64,000 nt of DNA from Chiridota heheva (Eukaryota > Echinodermata > Holothuroidea > Apodida > Chiridotidae). This document shows positions 35,699 through 47,611 of this stretch, in pieces (the first letter of the stretch is position 1; every line of letters begins with the position of its first letter). Under the pieces are notes generated by a model. It searched no databases. It saw only the letters and a list, made by a program, of their open reading frames with translations, and was not told the origin of the DNA. Made by a program: the position numbers and the translations under genes. The stretch spans positions 2,489,501-2,553,500 of the forward strand of contig JAIGNY010001587.1 of assembly GCA_020152595.1 (NCBI GenBank), given 5' to 3'.

Positions 35699-35975
35699 CT
35701 GTATATCACCTTTCACAAATACGTATGTGGAAAATAGTGAGACAAAAATGAAAATTTAATACTTAAGAGCAAGCTAATCTAAGAGTACTTATACCAATAT
35801 ATATATAAATATTGTTGGAAAGCCTTTTCATTACAACCAACAAGAAATACATAATGGTAAAGTTCTTCAAGGAATAATGACACCTATGCTGATGGGTAAT
35901 AGTAACCAGATTGCTATACGACAATTATGATTTATTTAAACATGTGAACACCTGAAGTTCTCATTAAAATTTGTA

Positions 35976-38900
35976 TGGATTTTGACAGCTTAACCATGAC
36001 AACTCCTGGTTGAAAACTATTAAATTGGAAGTCTTGTTTACATCCCAAAATAAACATGCAAATGTATAATGAACTCTGTTCCTAATTTTGTTGTTTTTTA
36101 ATGCTCTAATACGGTAGATTGCAGGAAAGAAGCTGATTTGGTTCAATGTTAAAGGGTTTTTTTCAGTCATGGCTAAATTTGAATGAAAACAATTAAAGAA
36201 GAAGTACATACATGACATACAGGGACCAGTAGATTGTTACTTCCTGGCACATGTATTAGAATGAAAATATGGCATGACAATATTAATTATAGGAGGAAAA
36301 TAGTATGTCATGCTTGTGTGACATAATTTGATTTTTGTTTCTTTTTCTTTCACAGTGCATCTTTAAATAGAAGATTGATGTTGCATCTATCATCCAACAC
36401 TTAACATAACACAGGACACACTACCTCCTAGAGATAAACTGCTGAATTAACATCCATCAACAATCCTGGCATATTTCAATGGCAGCTGTACCACAATATT
36501 GTCCATTTTGTACCACTAGTTCTTTAGGAGTAGCAATCCAGTCAGTAGAAAAGTTATATTTTTAAAGACAAAAGAAAAAAATTGCATGAAAAGAAAAGAC
36601 AAAACCAGTCTGATTGAATGTTCTTTTTCACTTCAGAACTTCATCCACTTAGTCTAGCTACCGCAAGAAAGTATGTTGCGCAGAACTCACATATCATTAA
36701 AAAAAATATTTTGACATTATCTTTTGAGGTAAGGTATTCTTAAAGGATAGAATAATGAAAGAGGATAGAACAATGACATTACATAAATAGTTATGGAGAT
36801 TTGATTCAGGGAAGGATGGACAGATTATTATTAAGAGATATGGTATAAAATGATATCAGATGGCAGTTTTATTAGGAATTTTAATTAATTGCTGAAAGAA
36901 GTATATTTAGTAGCTGCTTCAGACTGATGTATGTATTCAATAATAAATTTCATTTTTAAAATGTGTTGAGCAAAGAATTTTATTTTTAAATGTGTTGATC
37001 AACCAGTATAGACAGAGGCTGGTTTGCATGTATTTAAATAAAACAGGACTTCAAACATTATATTTTATCCTTGTGCATCCTGTTTTGGTGCATTGTGTAA
37101 AATTAATGTAATATTTATAAATTAAAAAAAAAAAACATAGTTATATTTGAGAATTCCTTTTCACTCTTAGTTTAAACTGTATTTCATACTAAAATGTTGA
37201 ACTATTTTAGGACCACTTACCACTAGACCAGAATATATTACTAACATTGTTTTAAAGGTCTCGGTCAAGAAGTAGGGGTGTCTTTTTTGACAAGGTAAAT
37301 TTGAAATAAGTCATTGAAAAATTATGTAAGTATTTACAAGAATTAGTTATGACTAATTTCAACATTTGTATCAAAAATTTTCAGTCAACTGCACGAAAAG
37401 TGTGTTTTGAGTATCTTGATATTCAAGATGCTCTTACGTTTTGGCAGCCAGTTCCTTAGGTATCTTTTGTAAATGTATCAATATTTTGAACCCAGCAGCA
37501 ATCCATAGTAGCCCATAAAAGATGACAATTAATTCATATTTGAAAGACTGCATGTGAATTGTAAAAGAAATCAAAGATTTTATCCAAGTAAAGAGATGAA
37601 AAGATTTAAAACTGTCCATGCAGCTTGTAAAACTTTTAGAATGTATAATAGATACAGCAGACTACTACCATTGAAATGCATCAGTTGATCAAATTTCAGA
37701 TTTTACTCATGTGTTACACAGCGTACGCTGCAAATCACTTTTTTTTAAAGAAGGTGAGGTATACCTTACCCCCTCCCATTTTTTCAAAGAAAAATGATTT
37801 TGTTGCTGGTTAAAAAACACTGCAAATTTCCTCCAGAAAGTAAAATCCATAGAGATTCAGTGTGCTTTATCCCAGTGACCTCCAGCAAGTATAGCCTATA
37901 GTTTAGCCTCCACATTTCAGAGCAAAAAATATTTTGTTTTTTCATCTCAATCTGCCAATAGACCAATTGACGGCTGTTGAAAAAGTTTCCAGTTTCTGAA
38001 ATCGGCAACTCACAACATGCACTGAATCATTGGCACTTTTTTTGTGATTGCACTGTTGTATGTGCGTATTTCAAACACCAAAACATGCAAAACAGCAAAA
38101 CGAATATGTTACCCAAATATGACTTGGGCACTGTTGTGAGCAACTCAAATGTGTTAGAAGCGCCTCAAAAAATATCCCAAAAAGAGAAAGGTACTGCCAT
38201 AAGGGATATTGGAGAGGCGCAGTTGAAATATCGGCCCCCATTAAAAAAAATTCCTACACATGCGTCATTAAGGTTTGAAGACTGGAGGGGGAAGGTGCTG
38301 AAATTTGAACCTGACAAAAATCTATAGCTGTCCGGACAGGTCTCTGGAGCAGTGATTCCAGATGCGGGGACGGGCAGTTTGCCCGGAGAGGATTTCACCT
38401 GCCTGGTTGCATGCTTCCTTCATGTTTTGAAGGTGAAATTGGGAACTTATTGAAATATAAAAGTTGGGAAAATTTTGCAACATTTCTTGAAAATTGCATA
38501 TTTCATTTTTACTATTTTATGACTTTGGGGCCCTAATAACAACCCCCTACCCCCTCCCCCTTTAGACACGCCACTGAGTAGCTTGTATTATTGTATATAC
38601 AGAGTACACAATTCAACATAGCCATTATGGTCGAACGTTGGAGCATGTCGGAGCAGAGCTAAATGGAAAAAGTAGTTGTGCCATTTTTTAAACCCGAGTT
38701 TTACCGTAGAATGATACTGCTAATTCTTTCCAGACAAGCGGGCGAAGAAAAATCTACCCCACAGGTGATAGCCTGGATGGATCATCTCCACCAACGAGGC
38801 TTAAAACTTTTGAAAACTGGAACAATTTCCCTTACAAAACGGCATGATTTTCTCGACAAAACGCAATTTTTCTATCACTCATCTGTGCTTCTTCCACGCA

Positions 38901-39830
38901 CCATATACAGACATATGTTACCAAAGTGATATCATATCATTCCTGGCGCGTGTAACGAGTTATCAATCCAAATTTAAAATTAGTCCCATCATGCAGTCAG
39001 GAGATATGTTCTTTATGGAAATCATTTTTAGGGGGGCACTTCCGGTGTTCATGTGCACTGTATAGTCTGCAGATCGGGGGTAGGTTGTACTTGTTTTCGT
39101 TGTTATAAAACCCTTTTTTTTTGATATTTGAAAATGCCCTTAATATAAATAGTAGGCCCTGCTTTTTCGTCTACTAACGACACCAGGTCCTTAGCCAGGA
39201 TTTGAAAGAGGATTAGTTTTTCGTATAAAAGGGCAGATAATCTTGAAATTCTGGGTGCTTATTATTTTTTTAGATTTAAAAGGCACTTTTTCAACAAAAG
39301 GGGATTCGGACGAATCCCCCCTCCCCTCCCCACACACACACACCATAGCTACGGGGCTGAACACTTTCAGAAATGCCCCCACTTCCCTTCTCTTGTTATT
39401 TACAGTGAGTGTATCGGGAAAAAACGTTTATTATGAGACCTTTGTTTTCATGATTTTACCGGAGCTGTAACGGTATTTGGAGCCTCGTCATTCAACTTTG
39501 GGACACCTATTATTAGACCGAGTTTGTGTGACTGTTCCCCCACTGGCACTGCATTTGGATGATGTGTTTCAAATTAAAATTTGATTCAACTGTCGCTGGT
39601 CTTTTAAATTTAAAAGTGGTATACTTTTTCCAATGTAAATACGTCATGCATCAATTCTTCAAATTATTTTCCGTCCCCCATCATGCGTCAATTCGTTAAG
39701 TTATGTTATTTTTCGGTTTTCCCCCTTCCTCCCTAACCCCCCCTCCCTACCTCCCACCACGCACAAATTATTTTTAAAAATCGCATATTATGCGTACGCA
39801 AACCACCCGTTTCTTACTCAGTTTATTTTA
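35976..39830. other. Non-coding interior, possible transcript end
   Basis: 36340-36357 is a pyrimidine-rich acceptor (TTTCTTTTTCTTTCACAG). AATAAA signals occur near 36942 and 37036, and an A13 run at 37123, compatible with a transcript 3' end. Open frames at 37977-38327 and 38663-38929 have no recognisable motif or splice limits. A hAT-like tip ends at 38576 (GACACGCCACTG). C-rich runs lie at 38540-38560 and 39718-39760. Confidence 0.4.
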
Positions 39831-40259
39831 TGTTATTAATTTTTGACCAGTTGACATTTCATCGCCCCAAAAAACGCGTTTGGTGTGTATAGTCCACCGC
39901 GACGCGACGACAGGCGACGCGATTCGCGTCGCGTCGCGTCCGGTGTGTTTCCGCCTTTACCGTTAAGCAGTCGCGCTTTAACAAGGTTTTCTGAAATTAT
40001 GAGAAATAACTTGGAGATTTGTGAAAATTAAGCAATAACTGCGTGGTAGTAACGAAGTTGTTTTACTTTCGCGAAATTAAACATGAACAAAGCAAACTTT
40101 ACTACAAACCTTCAACGAAACGACTGATAGGCGTCTATGACTGAAACTTCACAATGAATATGGCGGCTTCCATATGTCACTGTAAGCTCAGTGCGCATGC
40201 TTGAGTTTATCGGTCGGGGGACTTATTGAGTCCTCTGATAGGCGGTACGAACCGAACTG

Positions 40260-41127
<868 letters not shown>

Positions 41128-41575
41128 ATAGAGTCATTTTGACTCTTCAGCGACTTTACAAGGGAGTCGCTGGAACTTAAAACGACTCTTTCAAGGGAGT
41201 TGTTTTGACTCTTCAAGGCATTTACCGAAGCCCAAAAGGAAGTCATGCATTGGAACCAAATATGACCATTTCAAAGGAGGCATGTTGACTCTTCAAGCAC
41301 AAAAGGGTGTCATTTGACTCTTCAATAGAGTTCTGACGACTCCAAAAGAGAGCTTCGTTAGCCCAAAGTAGAATCAATCCAGACAAAGTTACCAAACTCT
41401 ATAGTAGATATAGACTAGTAGATATAGACCAGAGTATTTCAATGTTCCATTTGCAGCAAATTTGGTGCAACAATTGAATTTTGAGCCGATTTTGTTTGAA
41501 ATTGATTGAAAGCTAACACAACTTGTTCAAATGACGAGCATTAAATGTCAGCTACAAAATGATGGTGGTCTCATA
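41128..41575. repeat. Diverged GACTCTTCAA repeats and spacer
   Basis: 41131-41350 contains at least six diverged copies of a word of the type TTTTGACTCTTCAAGG with irregular spacing. The remainder up to the minisatellite has no feature. Confidence 0.5.
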
Positions 41576-42392
41576 ATCGTAGAGGACTATCAATCGAGCA
41601 GGGCGCGGAAGGGCCATCAATCGAGCAGGGCGCGGGAAGGGCCATCCACCGAGCAGGGCGCGGGAAGGGCCATCAATCGAGCAGGGCGCGGGAAAGGCCA
41701 TCTATCGAGCAGGGCGCGGAAGGGCCATCAACCGAGAAGGGCGCGGGAAGGGCCATCAATCGAGCAGGGCGCGGAAGGGCCATCAATCGAGGAGGGCGCG
41801 GGAAGGGCCATCAATCGAGCAGGGCGCGGGAAGGGCCATCAATCGAGCAGGGCGCGGGAAGGGCCATCAATCGAGCAGGGCGCGGGAAGGGCCATCAATC
41901 GAGCAGGGCGCGGAAGGGCCATCAACCGAGCAGGGCGCGGGAAGGGCCATCAATCGAGCAGGGCGGAAGGGCCATCAATCGAGCAGGGCGCGGAAAGGGC
42001 CATCAATCGAGCAGAGCGCGGGAAGGGCCATCAACCGAGCAGGGCGCGGAAGGGCCATCAACCGAGCAGGGCGCGGGAAGGGCCATCAATCGAGCAGGGC
42101 GCGGGAAGGGCCATCAATCGAGCAGGGCGCGGGAAGGGCCATCAATCGAGCAGGGCGCGGGAAGGGCCATCAATCGAGCAGGGCGCGGGAAGGGCCATCA
42201 ATCGGGCAGGGCGCGGAAGGGCCATCAACCGAGCAGGGCGCGGGAAGGGCCATCAATCAAACTGGGCGCGGGAAGGGCCATCAATCGAGCAGGGCGCGGA
42301 AGGGTCATCAATGGAGCAGGGCGCGGAAGGGCCATCAATCGAGCAGGGCGCGGGAAGGGCCATCATTAGAACAGGGCGCGGGAAGGGCCACT
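41576..42392. repeat. 28-bp minisatellite
   Basis: About 29 copies of a 28-bp unit (GGGCCATCAATCGAGCAGGG followed by CGCGGGAA). Many copies are 27 bp through loss of one G, others shorter. An open frame of 358 codons (41531-42607) runs through the whole array because the unit lacks stops in every plus-strand frame, while the peptide register changes at each 27-mer (SIEQGAGRA, INRAGRGKGH, QSSRAREGP). A protein-coding role is therefore unlikely, though the ATG and downstream open frame leave it possible. Confidence 0.95.
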
Positions 42393-42641
42393 GTGCTGAA
42401 TGCATGAGCGTATCAAGCCATGTACGCACACTACATGTTTCGGCAGTGCTGCCAAAATTTTCATTGTTCTCGTGCGATGTACAATATGAGTGTTTTTACA
42501 CAACGCGCGATAATACTACGCGTTTATTTTGTCATGATCTTAAAGAAATTATTCCCAAAGTGAAGGTTTGTGCATTTTTCAAATGTTTATCCCAAATTTT
42601 TGATTAAAAAAGAAAAAGTCAATGTATATGAACAGGGTTAA

Positions 42642-42737
42642 TTCATAGTGCGCTATACTCGGGCTCGTGCATTCAGCGTCATCTCTGCCCAGCTTCTTTA
42701 TGCATTATCCTGTGCCGAAAACATAGCGCACTATGAA
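42642..42737. mobile_element. 96-bp TTAA-flanked MITE
   Basis: TTAA at 42638-42641 and 42738-42741. Perfect 15-bp terminal inverted repeats, TTCATAGTGCGCTAT / ATAGCGCACTATGAA. The interior contains GTGCATTCAGC and ATTATCCTGTGC. Too short to code. Confidence 0.8.
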
Positions 42738-42741
42738 TTAA

Positions 42742-44486
42742 TCCTTTATTAGGGATTTCCACCTCTTGTAAACCCGGTCAGAATTAAGTATGGTAAGTTA
42801 TATTTTTTCCTTTGAAAATTTATACAGCATGTAAAGTGCCCATTTTAGATGACACTTTACCCCCAGAGATTTAGATGAATGTTTTCGGTACCCTTAAAAC
42901 TCGCAAAGGAGATCATATATAATTACGAAAAGAGTGACTGTCAACAAGAGTCCCTGAAAATCTGTCAAGTGAGGCCCCTTTCAAAGTTAAAAAAAAAATT
43001 ACTCCACAGTATTTGATTATGCATATCATTTAAAGAATTACTCCTTGAAAATGTTGATATGAATTGTATCCCTAAACCACCTTTAAAAGATATGTATGGT
43101 AAAAGGGAGAAACATCACATACCCTCTCCTAAAATAGGACACACAATCAACCCTCACAAAACTGGAACCTTTGAAAAGTGCATATCTTGAATGTGTCCGG
43201 TTATTCATTTCATGCTACCTGATCGGCTGACAAGCCTCATTTGCATAATCCTAATGTCCGGTTATTACTCAACGAACCGACAGTAGCTGGAAAAAATGAC
43301 CAATGACAGCACTCCCAGTCAATAACCGGGCAGTTGCATATTCATTAGATTGACAATTTATAATGGAGGTATTAAACTCCTACATTAATCATGACAACCA
43401 CGGACTAACCCTGCAATAATAATTATACGCACAAAACTAAATTATGCCGAAAATACTTAATTTCATTTTCAGCAGGATCAAACTTCTTGCTGACCAGCTG
43501 ATTATGCCAGATTTAAATTGAGCAACAACATAGTTCAATGTGCACAGCTTGAAATATAATGCAATAAATAAAAAACAAAAGCAAAATGTAAGAATTCAAA
43601 AGTTAGGCCTAGTACAAGTTCATACTAATACAAGTTCAACAGGGTTATAATTGTTCAGTATTTACACCAAACAAGTATATCACTAGGAATGAAACGTGCC
43701 ACTGCCTGCTTTACTTTTTTCTGAAATCATTAGTCTTATTTTGTAACATTAGGGCCGAAGCTTTAAAGTGTTTACAACACAATTTAATTGCACTTACCTA
43801 CAGGATACACAGTACTGTCGTTGTAACTAGCCTAGCAGTGCATAGCCCTATGCCAAAACGCTATCATGTTCAACAACTTCAAAACTGTTCAAACCTTCCC
43901 ATTCTGACAAATTTCAGAATATTGAATAACAGTAGTTTCTGTTCCAATAACAACTAGGCCTGAAACAGTTACCATTTTCCAGTATTCTACGTACTTTGAC
44001 AGGACACGGCCGTGTGCCTCAGCTAAAGCGATCATCAACTCCAGTGATATTTTACTATGTACAGTGCAGTACATGTTTACAGCTGGCCTTCGGCACGTGT
44101 GTAGTGACATGACACTCACGTAATTTTGACCTGTGTGTATTGTTTCTCGCTAAGTTAACGAGATATTTTTTCTTTAAGGATAAACTCGAATGTGTTTCTT
44201 CTGAAATGTTGCTTTTATATTGCAAAATACTTACATTATATTGATGAATTCGCGAGTCATTTACGAGATCAATTTTTGTTAGTTGGACAAAAGTACAAAT
44301 TGGTGAATTAGAAACCGTCAACATTCTCTCTGTGTCGTCATATGCAAATAAGCTGGATTGATGCATGTGCGATACAATGTATAAATTTCGCATGTTTCTT
44401 CATCTGAATTTGATCAAATTTTCTTTATTTTTTTAAACGTTTTTCATCATATTTGGTGATAGAATAGATATAAACTGCTCTTGCTT
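42742..44486. other. Intergenic with small inverted repeats
   Basis: TGTCCGGTTATT at 43194 and 43255 and its inverse AATAACCGGGCA at 43321 form a loose inverted/direct set, possibly a decayed MITE. No gene; the minus-strand open frames near 43889-44393 have no motif. Confidence 0.45.
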
Positions 44487-44604
44487 GCCCATTGTTGGTA
44501 ATAACCGGCTCGCCCAAATAATTTGAACTATAATGCGCTCGGCTTCGCTTCGCCCATTATTCTTCAAATTATTTGGGTTTGCCGGCTATTACTCAACAAT
44601 GGGC
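44487..44604. mobile_element. 118-bp palindromic MITE
   Basis: Left arm GCCCATTGTTGGTAATAACC then GGCTCGCCCAAATAATTTGAA. The right arm is its inverse with few changes, ending TTACTCAACAATGGGC. The arms are about 40-50 bp with a short GC-rich centre (GCTCGGCTTCGCTTCG). Flanking bases show no clear duplication. Confidence 0.7.
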
Positions 44605-44685
44605 TCTCAATTGAAGTTGTTGTTTTTGAATACAAGTAGTTCGCGTCCGCCTCATGAGAAGAAAAATCTAAGGCGAAAAGAAATT

Positions 44686-44893
44686 GAACTACATCATCCC
44701 CGCTGTACTTTTCTCGAAAGAGATATCAGTGCGATCGAAATCCATCTCATATGAAAAGAAACAAAATGGTGAAAAAAGCATCAAAAATCTTATTCCGTTA
44801 CGGAGATATTTAAGTTTAATATTTGGCATCATTTGTGTAGAAATGGCTGAAAAAAGACTAGTTGTGATGTCATTCAAATTTATACTGTTATGA
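44686..44893. repeat. Dispersed repeat shared with 13660-13755 and others
   Basis: CATCATCCCCGCTGTACTTT with GAGATATCAGT matches 54485-54530, and AATCTTATTCCGTTACGGAG to GTTGTGATGTCATT matches 13660-13755. It is part of the same inverted-repeat family as 15170-15330 and 53600-53770, in opposite orientation. Confidence 0.6.
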
Positions 44894-46198
44894 TAAGGTA
44901 GATACCAAACTGTGACGTCCGAGTCATAGGCGTCACCAAAGAATATAAAAATGAGGTTGAATCAAAAAAGACGGCGTCCTACTTTGAAGGCGCGAGATAA
45001 TCGGCGTGGGGTCGAGGGGCCCGTTTAAGGGCCGCTGGTGGGGGTCAAAGAGGCTTCGGTGAAGACCCCTGATGCTCTGCAATTTTAGTCATTATGAGGG
45101 CCTAAAAGTGGGTGGAATTTGACACGTTTTTATGTATCCTTGCATGCTTTTTTCTACACACCCGCGTATGTGTAACTGAAAGTCCGTGAGAATGGTGCTA
45201 CAGCATTCAAAGGATTGCATCATTTCAGGAAGTTTTAGTGCTTTTCTTATTGCTATGCTTTCTGTGAATATAGAATAATTGCTGCTAGGAACTAGCACTA
45301 TATGCCAGTGCATCTATCTTATAGTCTTGGTTACTAACATATAGGTACAATCACGCGTGATTCAAAGGCGGGTAGTCTAGGGACTCGCTTTGTGAGTCTA
45401 GGAGTGGGTCCAGGGACCCGCTTTAGGGGCCCTTGGCAAAGCCCCGTGGACGACCAGGGGGCAAAGCCACCGGAAGCTCTGCAGTTAGTCATTTTGAGGG
45501 CCTAAAGGTGGATGAAATTCAACATATGTATAAGGTACAGTACCTGGCTGTGCATGCTTATAAACCGGGTACAAGAATTTAGTCAATTTGGAAAAGAAGC
45601 ATATAAAAAACGTTTTAATAATTTTGAGTTCAATCAAATTTGATATATTTTCGAGGTATACGTGCATGCTTTTGTGAAAATAGATTTATTTGCATTTGAT
45701 GTCCTAAAAGGTTATCATTTTTACTCAAACACTTCAATAATATTAGAAAATAATGGTATTTTAGTTGCAAGAAAAGTGATATATAATTGTATAGACCATC
45801 GCCTTTTTAAAAAGTGGGGATATATACCAACAAGCTCCTATCCCCTCTTCCGTGATTTGTACGTAAGGCATATTTAACAAACTGTATTCTAGAAATTTGA
45901 TCAGTCACGGCAACAGTCATAACCTTAGACAGTTAGATAAAGTTTTACATATCAAGTAGACCATTGATATAAAGAATCTGCATTTCAGTGAAGAAATATT
46001 TCAATGAAATTACATTTTCCAATATAAAGAACATTTAAAGAAATACAATGAAGAAACAAGAATTAACATTGCCCGCAGGAAAAGTGACGAGCAGATTTAT
46101 AGTATGCCCTAAGAGCAGTGGAGCTAGAGCTGAATACAGTACAGATTGCATCATTGCATCTACGTTATTTTTGTCAATGTAGAATATATAATATGCAG
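44894..46198. repeat. GC-rich dispersed repeats and spacer
   Basis: 44985-45120 and 45370-45530 share GAGGGCCTAAARGTGG, GCTCTGCA and a CCGG/GGGCCC-rich upstream part. 55875-55980 has similar CGCCCCTGG and GGGGCCCTTAAG phrases. The rest (45540-46198) is AT-rich; the open frame at 45662-45877 shows no recognisable motif. Confidence 0.45.
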
Positions 46199-46427
<229 letters not shown>

Positions 46428-46858
46428 ACTATCGGACAGCTTTTAAGTTGAACAGGAAAATAGAGTTGGGTACAAATGAAACCTCATTACCCGCATTTTA
46501 AATGTCTACATTAGTAAAGCTTAGTAGACCTAACCAAAGCCTTTATAGATTATGGTTAGGGTACAGCTAGATAGTTACAACAGGCCTATATCTTTGTCTA
46601 AATGCCTGACATGTTTAGTTATATTTTCTGTAGAGTGAATGAAAATTGGCTGATCTTTGTATAATTGTACGAAATCTATTAATTTGATTTTCCTGGCTCT
46701 TCAATGCATACAGCTTTTGTGATGTGTGTTACTCGTTGGGATCACTGTCATGTGTTATAAACGACATGTCACTAGCCTACATGCTCAGACTCGCCAGAAA
46801 TAAAGCTAGAGTGATCATAGTAAACGCTTGTGCATGCAAGGAAAACCTAAAGTCACCA
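46428..46858. other. Intergenic, no gene seen
   Basis: AT-rich with no splice-limited open frame. Confidence 0.5.
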
Positions 46859-46860
46859 AT

Positions 46861-47160
46861 ACATTAGTGAGAGGAATAGTTCATTAAACTTCCATATTAA
46901 AATACAACTCATGGATTATTAAATTAATGAGAAAAAAATCAAATTGCAATTTCAGATATTGCCTATAATTGCCCAGAAGTACCGGTATATCTCTTAGCTC
47001 CTAGGAGGAAAAAGAGATACATTAGTGAGAGGAATAGTTAATTTAGTTTCCATTTTACAATACAAGTCATCGATTATTAACTTAATGAGGAAAAATTAAC
47101 TTCCATTTTATATATTATTGCAGAAGAACCCGTATATTTCCTAGGAGAAAAAAGAAACTT
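46861..47160. repeat. 158-bp tandem duplication
   Basis: ACATTAGTGAGAGGAATAGT starts at 46861 and 47019. The two copies also share TTCCATWTTAMAATACAA, GATTATTAAMTTAATGAG, GTATAT and TCCTAGGAG. They are moderately diverged. Confidence 0.8.
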
Positions 47161-47508
47161 TAATCTAAACACAATTTATTTGCGTTAAGATTTTGTGGTA
47201 TTCAGCTCTTGAATCGCTTTTTATTGATTCACTGCATGAACAAAATTTCAGAATAATCAGCTCATTAGGGCTGAAAGTAATATGAAACAAAGTCAATTTC
47301 AAATCCAATGTGTAGGCTGATTACTAAGAAGGTAAAAATATGTCTTTCCTAGATGACAATGGTTGACAATGACATTGAACATTTAGCCTCATAATGTGAT
47401 TTAATTGTCACATTTTCTTACAATTGAATAAATAAAAATTACATAAAACTAATATATAGACAAATGTGTACAATTTCAAACAGTATCTTCCACATTTAGT
47501 AATCATTT
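47161..47508 (-). other. Possible 3' UTR of the minus-strand gene
   Basis: Read on the minus strand it follows the stop at 47511-47509 and contains AATAAA signals (plus-strand TTTATT near 47175 and 47219). No other feature. Confidence 0.3.
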
Positions 47509-47611
47509 TCATGACAATTTCAAACCGCTACCAATATCTTCCACATCATCTTCCACAATATCTTTTAATATCTGCTTCCTTCTCACATACCACTTGAGCT
47601 TACCAGTCAGT
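47509..47611 (-). CDS. Candidate terminal coding exon, unknown protein
   Basis: On the minus strand a good acceptor (TTTCAACCTCTCCATAG) ends at 47612. One base completes a codon from the previous exon, then 33 codons read LTGKLKWYVRRKQILKDIVE and DDVEDIGSGLKLS before TGA at 47511-47509. The peptide is basic, then acidic, as in a helical C-terminal tail. Poly(A) signals lie 290-335 bp downstream. No family is recognised. It could be the last exon of a gene whose first exon is at 53127-53205; the intervening exons are mostly unassigned. The chance of a false call is substantial. Confidence 0.4.

Noticed and set aside
38663-39065. Transposase of the 7.6-kb element
   Set aside because: The open frames here contain no DDE-type or HTH motif that I can recognise.
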